DNA from: Chloroflexota bacterium
Lineage (GTDB): Bacteria; Chloroflexota; Anaerolineae; Aggregatilineales; Phototrophicaceae
Direction of reading: 5' to 3'
NCBI GenBank assembly: GCA_003242205.1
Contig: QGUR01000144.1
Coordinates: 1 to 11,079 of the forward strand
DNA length: 11,079 nucleotides
The notes beneath the pieces were generated by a model. That model did no database searches and was not told the DNA's origin. It worked only from the letters and a program-made list of their open reading frames with translations. This document shows, piece by piece, positions 1 to 6,179 of this stretch. A program made the position numbers and the translations under genes. The first letter of the stretch is position 1; each line of letters opens with the position of its first letter.

Positions 1-1134
1 CCCGAAAGGGCCCACGGGCGGGCTTTAGCCAACAACACGGCTGTGGACGATGTGATCGTGCTGCCGTTTGTGGGAATGCGCGTCGAAGTGGCCTACGTTC
101 AGGGGCCGGCTTTCGGCAACTTCACCATACTGGTCGATGGGCAGCCGGTACAGGCCGTGAGCAGCCATCACGCTGAATTCCTCTTCGGGGCGCGCGCCAG
201 CATCAGCGGGCTAAGCGACGGCGCGCACGAACTGCGCGTCATCCCTGAAGCCGGTCACGTCATCGGCATCGACGCTTTCGCTATCGCGCTGGCTGCGCCA
301 GCAGCCCCGGCTGATGAGTCGACGCCGGAGGTCGCCATTGAAGTCACGGAGCCGGTCGCGCCTACGCTTGGCGCGCAACCGCCGGAAATGGAACTGACCG
401 GCGAGGTATCTGCACCCGTCGAAACGCCATGGCCAACCGCCACACCATCGCAAATGCCCACGCTGCTGCCTCCCGTACCGCTGCCGGTCACGGCAACCAT
501 GGAAGAAGGCCAGGAGAATTGGGTTGCAACAGCGGGCTGGTCGCTGACGGCTGATGCAGCCTACGGCGGAAGCGCACTGGGCTGGAGAGCCGTGGCCGCA
601 AGCCCCAACGCCGAAACGCTGACATGGCTGCAACTGATCGACCTTTCGACAGCGCGCCAGCCCCAGTTGTCATTCCAGTCTCACATGCAGGCGGGCAATG
701 ATGCCGGCGGCGCGGTGCAGGTCATGGGTGCAAGCGGCATCTGGGATACCGTCGCCATCATCCTGCCCGGCGCTGACTGGCAGACACAACTGGTCGACCT
801 GAGCCGTTTTGCCGGGCAGGTCATCCAGTTGCGTTTCATCTGGCTGGCCGTTCCGCTTGCCGATGGTGTGCCATCCGGCGAGTGGCGTATCGACCTGCTG
901 ATGCTGCGCGATCTGCTGGCAGATGAAGCGCCCGTACCGCCTCCGGTTGATGAGCTAACGCCCCTACCGGCGACCGCTGTGCCTGACCAGAACGAGCCGC
1001 CGGCAGAAACGGCCAGCCCTCCGGTCGATACAGCTCTGCCGGTCATTCCGACGCCCGAAGAAACGGAAACGGCGATGGCAAGCCCGCCACCGACTGAACC
1101 GCCAGCCGCCGAGGAAACCGCAACCCCGGAGTGA
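1..1134 (+). CDS. secreted beta-sandwich protein with Pro/Thr-rich linkers, 3' part (5' end outside window)
   Basis: The frame is open from base 1, so the start probably lies upstream of the window; the GTG at 43 is only an internal candidate. Two folded segments can be seen. The first (nt ~55-290) has the pattern RVEVAYVQGPAFGNFTILVDG and a later GLSDGAHELRV, an Ig-like or jelly-roll module. The second (nt ~505-920) has W, GW and LSFQSHM strands and ends in a WRIDLLML strand, resembling MAM- or immune-inhibitor-A-type jelly rolls. They are joined by a Pro/Thr/Glu linker. A third Pro/Thr/Glu tail (nt ~925-1131) runs to the TGA stop with no membrane anchor or sorting motif. This architecture is common in exported Chloroflexota proteins that bind surfaces or glycans; the actual ligand is unknown. 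The next gene begins 173 nt downstream. Coding is confident; function is not. Confidence 0.75.
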   Translation, partial: PERAHGRALANNTAVDDVIVLPFVGMRVEVAYVQGPAFGNFTILVDGQPVQAVSSHHAEFLFGARASISGLSDGAHELRVIPEAGHVIGIDAFAIALAAPAAPADESTPEVAIEVTEPVAPTLGAQPPEMELTGEVSAPVETPWPTATPSQMPTLLPPVPLPVTATMEEGQENWVATAGWSLTADAAYGGSALGWRAVAASPNAETLTWLQLIDLSTARQPQLSFQSHMQAGNDAGGAVQVMGASGIWDTVAIILPGADWQTQLVDLSRFAGQVIQLRFIWLAVPLADGVPSGEWRIDLLMLRDLLADEAPVPPPVDELTPLPATAVPDQNEPPAETASPPVDTALPVIPTPEETETAMASPPPTEPPAAEETATPE

Positions 1135-1241
1135 TCCACGCAAACGCTACGCGGCGACGGCCGATCTTCGAGAACATGGCTCCTTCCGGCCATAAAACCC
1201 GGCAGTTAAGCCACGTTTCGCCAATTGTTAAGTCGGGCGTG

Positions 1242-1270
1242 TTGAAAACACGGGCCGGACATGGTAGCGT
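1242..1270 (+). promoter_or_regulatory. candidate sigma70-type promoter of the WD40 gene
   Basis: TTGAAA (1242-1247), a 17-bp spacer and TAGCGT (1265-1270) lie 38 bp before the ATG at 1308. The -35 box overlaps a small inverted repeat, CGTGTT/AACACG (1238-1252). Boxes and spacing are plausible, but the -10 is weak. Confidence 0.35.
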
Positions 1271-1307
1271 TTCAGGTGCTATTACGACACGCAACGAGGA
1301 GCCTTTC

Positions 1308-2717
1308 ATGCGACGATGGATAGCAGTGACAACACTGCTGGTCATAGGCATCGCTGCGAGTGCGGGACTGGCGCAGGGCACGCCGCCTCAGGTTGAGGCC
1401 GCGCTGGCCGATCTAAACCAGCGACTGGGGACCAACCTGACCCTTAACAGCCAGCAGATGTTGTGGACATGGGCTGAAAACGTCTACACGGATACCAGTC
1501 TTGGCTGCCCACAACCGGGTCAGGCGTATGCCGAGGTCATTACGCGTGGCTATGTCATCACGTTCGCGGTCGGCGGCACAATCTATGACTATCGCGCGTC
1601 GTCAGACGGCCAGTCCCTCTTTCTCTGCCGCGAATATCCGGCGGCAGAAGCCACTCAGCCTGTCGTTCCCGATTTGCCCGATGAGGAAGAGGCAACCCAG
1701 CAGCCTGTCGTAACCCTGCCGCCTGCCAACGATCTGACCCCCGCGCAGATTATCGAAGCAAACACGGCTACCGAAATACGCGAACTCTTGACGCTTGAAA
1801 ACGCCGGCAGAGCGCCACTTGCATGGTCGCCTGAAGGCGATCTCCTCGCGCTGGCTGCCGAACCGCCGGCCGCAGCGCCCGACGGCGGCGCAATCGCCCT
1901 CTATAGCGCGACCGCCCCGGGCGATGGACCGGAAATCATTTCGCTGGTTGCCCCGGCGACGGCGCTGGCCTTTGCAGGCCAGACCGGATCGCTGGTAACC
2001 GGCGACCTCAACGGCACGATTTCCGTATTCCGCGCCGAACCGCGCACGCGCGATGTCCTGCGGATGGTCGATCCGGAGGCAAGCGGGCCCGTTTCTTCAG
2101 TCGTCACCAGCAGCGACGGCGCGATCATTGCCTCCACCAATGGAGCGGGCTCAGACCGCGACAACGCCATCCGCCTCTGGGATGCCGCCAGCGGCAGACT
2201 GATGCGTACGATAGAAACCGAAAACCCCGTCAGCGCCATAGCGCTCAGCGCCCCCGGTAATCGCCTCGCCTATGGCATGACCGGCGGCATCATTGTGATT
2301 GTTGACCTTGACGACCCCGACGGTGAACCGTTGGCGCTGGAAGGGCATGATGATGCCGTCAACACCCTGAAATTTCATCCGGCTGACGCGCTGCTGGCGT
2401 CCGGCAGTCTGGACGGTGTCGTACGGCTGTGGGACGTACCGGCAGTAGAAGTGGAGCGCCCGGCGCTGGAAATGGATAACGGCGCTGCGGTACTCACGCT
2501 GGCTTTCAACGCCTCCGGCAGTGTGCTGGCCACCGGCGGCGCGGACGGCGCAATCCGGTTGTGGGACACGGCTTCCGGCGAATTGCTGGCGACACTCGAA
2601 GGCCACGCGACGGGCGTCGACGGTCTGGACTTCAGCCCCGATGGCGCGTATCTGGCCTCGATTAGCGACGATGGAACGCTGCGCGTGTGGGGCATCCCTG
2701 AAGCAGAGACCGGCTAG
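1308..2717 (+). CDS. secreted WD40-repeat beta-propeller protein
   Basis: This 469-residue protein starts at ATG 1308, preceded by the Shine-Dalgarno ACGAGGAG. The frame is open further upstream, but only the ATG gives a proper signal peptide: MRRW, then a hydrophobic stretch, with a likely cut after ASAGLA (~residue 22). Residues ~25-110 form a small domain with SLGCPQPG and a second Cys (C67, C107, possibly a disulfide). An acidic/Pro linker (~112-145) follows. Residues ~155-465 hold about seven WD40 repeats, the last ones textbook (LWDVPA, RLWDTASGE, FSPDGAYLASISDDGTLRVW), enough for one seven-bladed propeller. WD40 propellers are protein-binding scaffolds; the partner is unknown. A strong terminator 47 bp after the stop ends the unit. 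Confidence 0.9.
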   Translation: MRRWIAVTTLLVIGIAASAGLAQGTPPQVEAALADLNQRLGTNLTLNSQQMLWTWAENVYTDTSLGCPQPGQAYAEVITRGYVITFAVGGTIYDYRASSDGQSLFLCREYPAAEATQPVVPDLPDEEEATQQPVVTLPPANDLTPAQIIEANTATEIRELLTLENAGRAPLAWSPEGDLLALAAEPPAAAPDGGAIALYSATAPGDGPEIISLVAPATALAFAGQTGSLVTGDLNGTISVFRAEPRTRDVLRMVDPEASGPVSSVVTSSDGAIIASTNGAGSDRDNAIRLWDAASGRLMRTIETENPVSAIALSAPGNRLAYGMTGGIIVIVDLDDPDGEPLALEGHDDAVNTLKFHPADALLASGSLDGVVRLWDVPAVEVERPALEMDNGAAVLTLAFNASGSVLATGGADGAIRLWDTASGELLATLEGHATGVDGLDFSPDGAYLASISDDGTLRVWGIPEAETG

Positions 2718-2763
2718 ACGCGGTGCAAAAGCGTTCCGGTCGCCAGTATGACACGTTAAAAAC

Positions 2764-2803
2764 CCGCCTGAACCGCGCTGGCGGTTCAGGCGGCGCATTT
2801 TTT
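2764..2803 (+). terminator. rho-independent terminator after the WD40 gene
   Basis: A perfect 13-bp stem (2764-2776 pairs with 2781-2793) closes a GCTG loop and is followed by a six-T run at 2798-2803. It separates the WD40 gene from the lipoprotein gene. Confidence 0.9.
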
Positions 2804-2811
2804 GCCCCCGG

Positions 2812-2840
2812 TTGTGACTGCGCTCAAAATATGCCAATAT
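2812..2840 (+). promoter_or_regulatory. candidate promoter of the SH3 lipoprotein gene
   Basis: TTGTGA (2812-2817), a 17-bp spacer and CAATAT (2835-2840) lie between the upstream terminator and the ATG at 2882. Because a strong terminator precedes it, the lipoprotein gene needs its own promoter, and this is the best match in the gap. Confidence 0.45.
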
Positions 2841-2844
2841 TTTG
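2825..2844. promoter_or_regulatory. 8-bp inverted repeat overlapping the -10 box, possible operator
   Basis: CAAAATAT, a 4-nt GCCA spacer and ATATTTTG form a perfect inverted repeat. It covers the proposed -10 of the lipoprotein promoter and is AT-rich in GC-rich surroundings. Its placement fits a repressor site, but no regulator is encoded nearby. Confidence 0.35.
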
Positions 2845-2881
2845 CTCGCACTTAACGATCATGGACGAAGGAATTCAATAG

Positions 2882-3457
2882 ATGCACGCTTTCGCTGTAC
2901 CCCTACGGTTTCGGCTGATTGCCGTTTTGAGCGCGCTGCTCCTGATCATTGCCGCCTGTGCGCCGCAGGCAACGCCTACGCCAACGCCATCGCCTGAACC
3001 GGAGCCGTCACCGACCGCCGAAGAAGTGATCGAGGAAGAGGCAGAAGAGGCAGAGGAAGCAGAAGCGGAAGAACCCGCTGAGACAGAGACAGCCGTCGCA
3101 ACCGAGGACGCTGAGCCTGCCGAAGATGAGGCGACTGAGGAAGACGACGCAGACGCAAGCGCTACTGAAGCGGCAGACACGGAAACTGACGCCGCAGATG
3201 AACCGGCTGGCAGCCCCGAAGAAGGCTATCCCGCAGTCGTCGGTGTGACTTCGACGCGGGTGCGCGCGCAACCAGCCGTGCGCGGAGAGGTCATTGTCGA
3301 GTTGTCTCAGGGCGACGAACTGATCGTGCTGGGCGAAACGACTACGGGTTACGTGCTGGTGCGGACGGCCGATGGTCAGGAAGGCTGGGTCTCCAAGCAG
3401 ACCGTCCGGTTTGACAACCCGTTCATCAGCCTGCCGGTGATCGAACCCGAAAGTTAA
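2882..3457 (+). CDS. SH3-domain lipoprotein with acidic stalk
   Basis: This 191-residue protein starts at ATG 2882, 9 nt after GAAGGA. Residues ~10-25 form a hydrophobic signal ending in the lipobox IAAC, with the lipidation Cys at C26. A Pro/Thr stretch follows (TPTPTPSPEPEPSPT), then a very acidic Glu/Ala/Asp segment (~45-112). Residues ~115-178 match a bacterial SH3 domain: TSTRVRAQPAVRGEVIVEL, GDELIVLGETTTGYVLVRT, GQEGWVSKQTV. The product is probably anchored in the membrane with the SH3 domain held out on a stalk; bacterial SH3 domains often bind peptidoglycan or other envelope targets. The stalk is low-complexity GAA/GAG/GCA repeats and should vary in length between strains. The ligand is unknown. 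Confidence 0.88.
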   Translation: MHAFAVPLRFRLIAVLSALLLIIAACAPQATPTPTPSPEPEPSPTAEEVIEEEAEEAEEAEAEEPAETETAVATEDAEPAEDEATEEDDADASATEAADTETDAADEPAGSPEEGYPAVVGVTSTRVRAQPAVRGEVIVELSQGDELIVLGETTTGYVLVRTADGQEGWVSKQTVRFDNPFISLPVIEPES

Positions 3458-3500
3458 ACTGGCGGCCCGCATTCCGAATTTCCCGCCTTCTGAAACGGGC

Positions 3501-3550
3501 TGATCCGGCCCCGCGCTGAACGTTCGCAACACCTGTACGGGGCCGGATCA
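3501..3550. repeat. 13-bp perfect inverted repeat with 24-nt loop
   Basis: TGATCCGGCCCCG (3501-3513) pairs exactly with CGGGGCCGGATCA (3538-3550). The loop contains the palindrome GAACGTTC. It lies between the lipoprotein stop and the next ATG at 3590. There is no T-run on either side, so an intrinsic terminator is unlikely; it could be a leader structure, a protein site or an mRNA-stabilising element. Confidence 0.6.
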
Positions 3551-3589
3551 GACACAAACTGTATCCACTTCCCAGAGCGAGCACGGCGC

Positions 3590-4393
3590 ATGGCAATTGA
3601 TTACGTGGTCGATTATTCCTGCGTGCCGAAAGAAACCCTCGGCACGGGCGGCATTTTGGAACGGCTGAAAGGTCGCGCACGGGCGCAGACCATTATCCGG
3701 CTATTTCGTGAGCACGGCGATCCACGCCCGCCTTCGGAGATGGGCTTTGAATTCACCCGCAACACGCCCGAAGGCGAGGAGGAAACTCAAATCGTCGTCG
3801 TGCAGGACCTGCTCGACAGCGCAGCCGAACTCGACCCGCTGGCCCACCACTGCGCCGGCTGTCCGGCAAACGTGACCGGCGAGCCTTTCGGCTGTATCAG
3901 TTTTATCCAGTATCCCATTTCCACCGCAGGGGAGGTCTGGTTACTGAAGCAGCTTCCCACGCCTGAGGAGCCGCTGCCGTGGCTGCTGCTGCGGCAGACG
4001 GTGACCGAAATGGGTTATAAGGGCCACAGCGTCCAGGCGTTGCGTGGGACGGGCACCTATTTCAAGGAGCCGCACGGATTTGCGCGCAATCTGGGCGAGT
4101 TTCAGGTCACGACCGACCAGCTTTTCGAGATGATGTTTATGCTCGGCCACGTGCAGCCCGCCCATGCCGGCGCGCTGCTGCTCTTTCTCAACGCAATCCC
4201 CCGCCATGGCGAGGCGAACGACGTGACGCTCGTGCTCGACCGCGCCCTGCCGGCCGATGCGCTGCGCGAGCGCTTTCCGTTCCAGCATTCTGCGGACGAT
4301 AGGGACGACTCGACCATCATCGAACTCAAGCGTTTTCTGAAGGCGCTTTACTACGCCTGGAGCCTGAACGTGCGGCTGCTGCTCGACGTGTAG
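3590..4393 (+). CDS. conserved hypothetical protein with a CxxC and two further Cys
   Basis: I do not recognise a named family. The 267-residue product looks soluble, with no signal peptide or membrane helix. Four cysteines stand out: C11, C88 and C91 in HHCAGCPAN, and C102 in FGC. They are followed by FIQYPIS and EVWLLKQLP; the arrangement could bind a metal. The C-terminal half is rich in helices (QLFEMMFMLGHV, GALLLFLNAIP, ELKRFLKALYYAWSLNVRLLLDV). The ATG at 3590 is chosen because it gives the full conserved-looking N terminus; the ribosome site before it is weak. It has no close partner gene: a 132-bp gap with an inverted repeat lies upstream and a bidirectional terminator lies 23 bp downstream. 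Coding is supported by length and composition; function is unknown. Confidence 0.75.
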   Translation: MAIDYVVDYSCVPKETLGTGGILERLKGRARAQTIIRLFREHGDPRPPSEMGFEFTRNTPEGEEETQIVVVQDLLDSAAELDPLAHHCAGCPANVTGEPFGCISFIQYPISTAGEVWLLKQLPTPEEPLPWLLLRQTVTEMGYKGHSVQALRGTGTYFKEPHGFARNLGEFQVTTDQLFEMMFMLGHVQPAHAGALLLFLNAIPRHGEANDVTLVLDRALPADALRERFPFQHSADDRDDSTIIELKRFLKALYYAWSLNVRLLLDV

Positions 4394-4416
4394 CCCACGC
4401 CCCGACTAGAGGAAAC

Positions 4417-4454
4417 AAAAACGCCACTCTCGAAATAGAGAGTGGCGTTTTTTT
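4417..4454. terminator. bidirectional rho-independent terminator
   Basis: CGCCACTCTC and GAGAGTGGCG, extended by five A-T pairs to a 15-bp stem (4417-4431 with 4438-4452), close a six-base GAAATA loop. A seven-T run follows on the + strand and a five-T run on the - strand. It can end both the unknown gene on the + strand and the tRNA-Phe gene that converges on it. Confidence 0.92.
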
Positions 4455-4460
4455 CGTTAG

Positions 4461-4533
4461 TGCCGCAGGCCGGACTTGAACCGGCGACCCACGCATTTTC
4501 AGTGCGTTGCTCTACCAACTGAGCTACCGCGGC
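4461..4533 (-). tRNA. tRNA-Phe (anticodon GAA)
   Basis: The 73-nt - strand sequence folds as a standard tRNA. The acceptor is GCCGCGG with CTGCGGC (one G-U pair), the D-arm contains AGTTGGTA, and the anticodon stem ACGCA/TGCGT holds the loop CTGAAAA with anticodon GAA. The T-arm is GCCGG-TTCAAGT-CCGGC and the discriminator is A. CCA is not encoded (the next bases are CTA). A near-consensus promoter lies upstream and a terminator directly downstream, so it is a single-gene unit. Confidence 0.97.
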
Positions 4534-4565
4534 GTCCAGCTCGCTCATGTCGAGCATCATGGTCA

Positions 4566-4593
4566 AGTATAACGTTTCGCAAGGTCGAGTCAA
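4566..4593 (-). promoter_or_regulatory. promoter of tRNA-Phe
   Basis: On the - strand, TTGACT (4588-4593), a 16-bp spacer and TATACT (4566-4571) are each within one base of the sigma70 consensus. The expected start is about 25 nt before the tRNA 5' end, leaving a short leader for RNase P. Confidence 0.75.
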
Positions 4594-4663
4594 GGCTGCT
4601 TTTGCCGTGGGAATTAAGGAACATTATTGCCTTACAATTTGATCTGCGGAAGCCGTTGGATAG

Positions 4664-4807
4664 CTGCAACAGCCGCTTTTGCCATTTGTCGGGCGTGAAG
4701 CGGAACTGCATACCCTGACACACCTTCTGGCTGCGCCAGACCGCCGCTCGCTCACGATTGCCGGCGCAGGCGAAACAGGCAAGACGCGCCTTGCCGTAGA
4801 CGTTGTG
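4664..4807 (+). pseudogene. remnant of a STAND/AAA-type regulatory ATPase N terminus
   Basis: In one frame this stretch reads LLPFVGREAELHTLTHLLAA, then RRSLTIAGAGETGKTRLAVDV. This matches the start of the ATPase module in large STAND regulators (AfsR/MalT/LuxR-like), where FVGRE-L is followed ~25 residues later by the P-loop GPGGxGKTRLA. The Walker A residues are kept as GAGETGKT (4763-4786). Homology begins just after an in-frame TAG at 4661 and stops near 4807, where the sequence runs into the next gene's promoter region. A working protein of this type is usually many hundreds of residues long, so this is a decayed fragment. It may come from a partial duplication or from deletion during rearrangement next to the tRNA gene. 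Confidence 0.6.
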
Positions 4808-4844
4808 CCTCTACAACCGGTCTACAGTTTTTGCCGTTCCGGCG

Positions 4845-4873
4845 TTGTTGCACCGGCCTCGATTCGCTAGTAT
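4845..4873 (+). promoter_or_regulatory. candidate promoter of the uracil-DNA glycosylase gene
   Basis: TTGTTG (4845-4850), a 17-bp spacer and TAGTAT (4868-4873) lie about 28 bp before the ATG at 4902. The match is moderate, and no better candidate is visible in the gap. Confidence 0.35.
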
Positions 4874-4901
4874 TGAGCCTCTGCCAGACGAAAGGACGAC
4901 A

Positions 4902-5540
4902 ATGGGCAAGGATAATGCAGCAACGCTTGCAAAGATCGCCCAGGAAATCCAGGTTTGCCGGTTATGTCGTCTGTACCAATCGGCGACCAAGGCCGTGCCG
5001 GGGGCGGGCAATCCGAAAGCAGAGCTTCTCTTCATTGGCGAAGGGCCTGGCTTCTATGAAGACAAGTCCGGGCTGCCGTTCGTCGGCCAATCGGGCAAAT
5101 ATCTGGAACAACTGCTGGCGATGATCGGCCTCACGCGCGACGATGTGTTCATCACCAACGTGGTCAAGCATCGCCCGCCCGAAAACCGCGATCCGCTGCC
5201 GGATGAAATCGCCGCCTGCAAGAATTACCTCGACCGGCAAATCGAGATTATCGACCCGCTGGTGATCGCGACTCTGGGCCGGCACAGCATGAGCCGCTAT
5301 TTCCCCAATGGCAAGATCACCAAAATTCACGGTGTTCCGAAGTACGACGAATACCGAGCTTATTACCCGCTGTTTCACCCGGCGGCGGTGCTGCGAAACC
5401 CGAGCTGGCAGCAAGACATGGAGCAGGATTTCCGGCGGCTGCCGGAGGTGTTGGAAAAGGTCAGGGAAATGCGGGCGACGCGCAAGTCGCCATCTACGCC
5501 CGCCGATGATGGCCCGCTGACGCAGCTCTCGCTGTTCTAA
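4902..5540 (+). CDS. family-4 (Fe-S) uracil-DNA glycosylase with C-terminal clamp motif
   Basis: This enzyme removes uracil from DNA at the start of base-excision repair. The 212-residue frame starts at ATG 4902, 5 nt after AAAGGA; an upstream TTG extension adds only non-conserved sequence. Family motifs occur in order: CRLC (C19, C22), GEGPGFYED (46-54), GLPFVG, ITNVVK-RPPENRDPLPDE (85-102), C106, an IATLG strand (~122-126) and HPAAVLR (159-165). In family 4, four cysteines hold a 4Fe-4S cluster. Here the third ligand position, normally KCRPP, is KHRPP (H90), with the spacing to the flanking Cys residues unchanged. The last five residues, QLSLF, equal the bacterial sliding-clamp binding consensus. 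The gene converges on the next one with an 18-bp gap. The family call is firm; the Fe-S state with His is uncertain. Confidence 0.95.
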   Translation: MGKDNAATLAKIAQEIQVCRLCRLYQSATKAVPGAGNPKAELLFIGEGPGFYEDKSGLPFVGQSGKYLEQLLAMIGLTRDDVFITNVVKHRPPENRDPLPDEIAACKNYLDRQIEIIDPLVIATLGRHSMSRYFPNGKITKIHGVPKYDEYRAYYPLFHPAAVLRNPSWQQDMEQDFRRLPEVLEKVREMRATRKSPSTPADDGPLTQLSLF

Positions 5541-5558
5541 GCCGGGCCAACCGAGTTG

Positions 5559-6053
5559 TCACTGGCTTTCCAGAAATTCGACCAACCGCAGAATTTCCTG
5601 CCGGGCGAGCGCTGGCCGGTAGAGGCGGCTGCTTCGCGGCGGGCGCACCATCAGTTGAATATCGCGCATCAGCCTGCGGTCGCGGCCTTGATCGACGAGC
5701 AGATACATCAGATGGCCTGTTTTCAGGTGCAGCATCAACGCTCGTTGGTCGTCCACATAGCCTTCCAGCGCTTCGACGATGAACGTGCAGGGAATGCTGG
5801 CGGGGGGATAAGGCGTCAGCGTGTCCGGCCATACGATTAGGCGATAATTCGTCGCCAGCACAATCAGTGGCGGCGACGTTTTTAACCAGCCGTCCTGCTT
5901 GCGAACGACGGTTACCTGATAACTGCCCAGTTCGCGCTCACCTTCGACGAGATTATGAATGGCGACCTGCACGTCCGTTATTCCTTCTACCAGACGAATG
6001 CCATGTCTTAGTGTACCGGGAAGGCCGCGAAATCCGGTGAGTATTTTCCTCAA
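5559..6053 (-). CDS. conserved hypothetical protein, TTG start
   Basis: I do not recognise a named family. The 164-residue product has no signal peptide. The first part alternates beta-strand patterns (DVQVAIHNL, GSYQVTVVRKQDGW, LIVLATNYRLIVWPD, CTFIVEALEGYVDD, ALMLHLKTGHLMYLLVD), suggesting a small beta-barrel or PH-like fold. The tail is basic and helical and ends in EILRLVEFLESQ. The frame opens with TTG at 6053, directly after an in-frame TAA. It is backed by the ribosome site GAAGGGG four bases upstream, and no ATG or GTG exists before the middle of the protein, so TTG is the best start. It is divergent from the gene at 6180, with a 126-bp AT-richer gap between them. Confidence 0.65.
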   Translation of the reverse strand: MRKILTGFRGLPGTLRHGIRLVEGITDVQVAIHNLVEGERELGSYQVTVVRKQDGWLKTSPPLIVLATNYRLIVWPDTLTPYPPASIPCTFIVEALEGYVDDQRALMLHLKTGHLMYLLVDQGRDRRLMRDIQLMVRPPRSSRLYRPALARQEILRLVEFLESQ

Positions 6054-6057
6054 TTAT

Positions 6058-6064
6058 CCCCTTC
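6058..6064 (-). promoter_or_regulatory. ribosome binding site supporting the TTG start
   Basis: GAAGGGG on the - strand lies 4 nt before TTG 6053. It decides the start, since the frame has no ATG near its beginning. A 5-bp inverted repeat (ACGGT 6067-6071, ACCGT 6078-6082) sits just upstream and could fold near the site. Confidence 0.5.
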
Positions 6065-6179
6065 AAACGGTGGGGTGACCGTCCATGTTTCCCCGCCTGT
6101 GGAGCGTTCCCGCCCGATACATACTTCATGCTAGACTTAAAGCAAAGTACTTATATGTGTCAGGGGACAAGTAAAGCCA

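Noticed and set aside
43..45. GTG at 43 as the true start of the first gene
   Set aside because: The frame is open to base 1, the GTG has no ribosome site, and an exported protein of this type would need a signal peptide that must lie upstream.
1131..1307. N-terminal extension of the WD40 gene from GTG 1131
   Set aside because: It would bury the signal peptide behind 59 residues and overlap the previous stop; the ATG at 1308 has a good ribosome site.
2151..2837. - strand open frame (228 codons) opposite the WD40 gene
   Set aside because: It overlaps strong WD40 repeats and runs across the terminator; no motif is visible.
3003..3215. Acidic Glu/Ala-coding repeats as a tandem-repeat or CRISPR-like array
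   Set aside because: The units are irregular and stay in frame with the lipoprotein stalk; this is low-complexity coding sequence.
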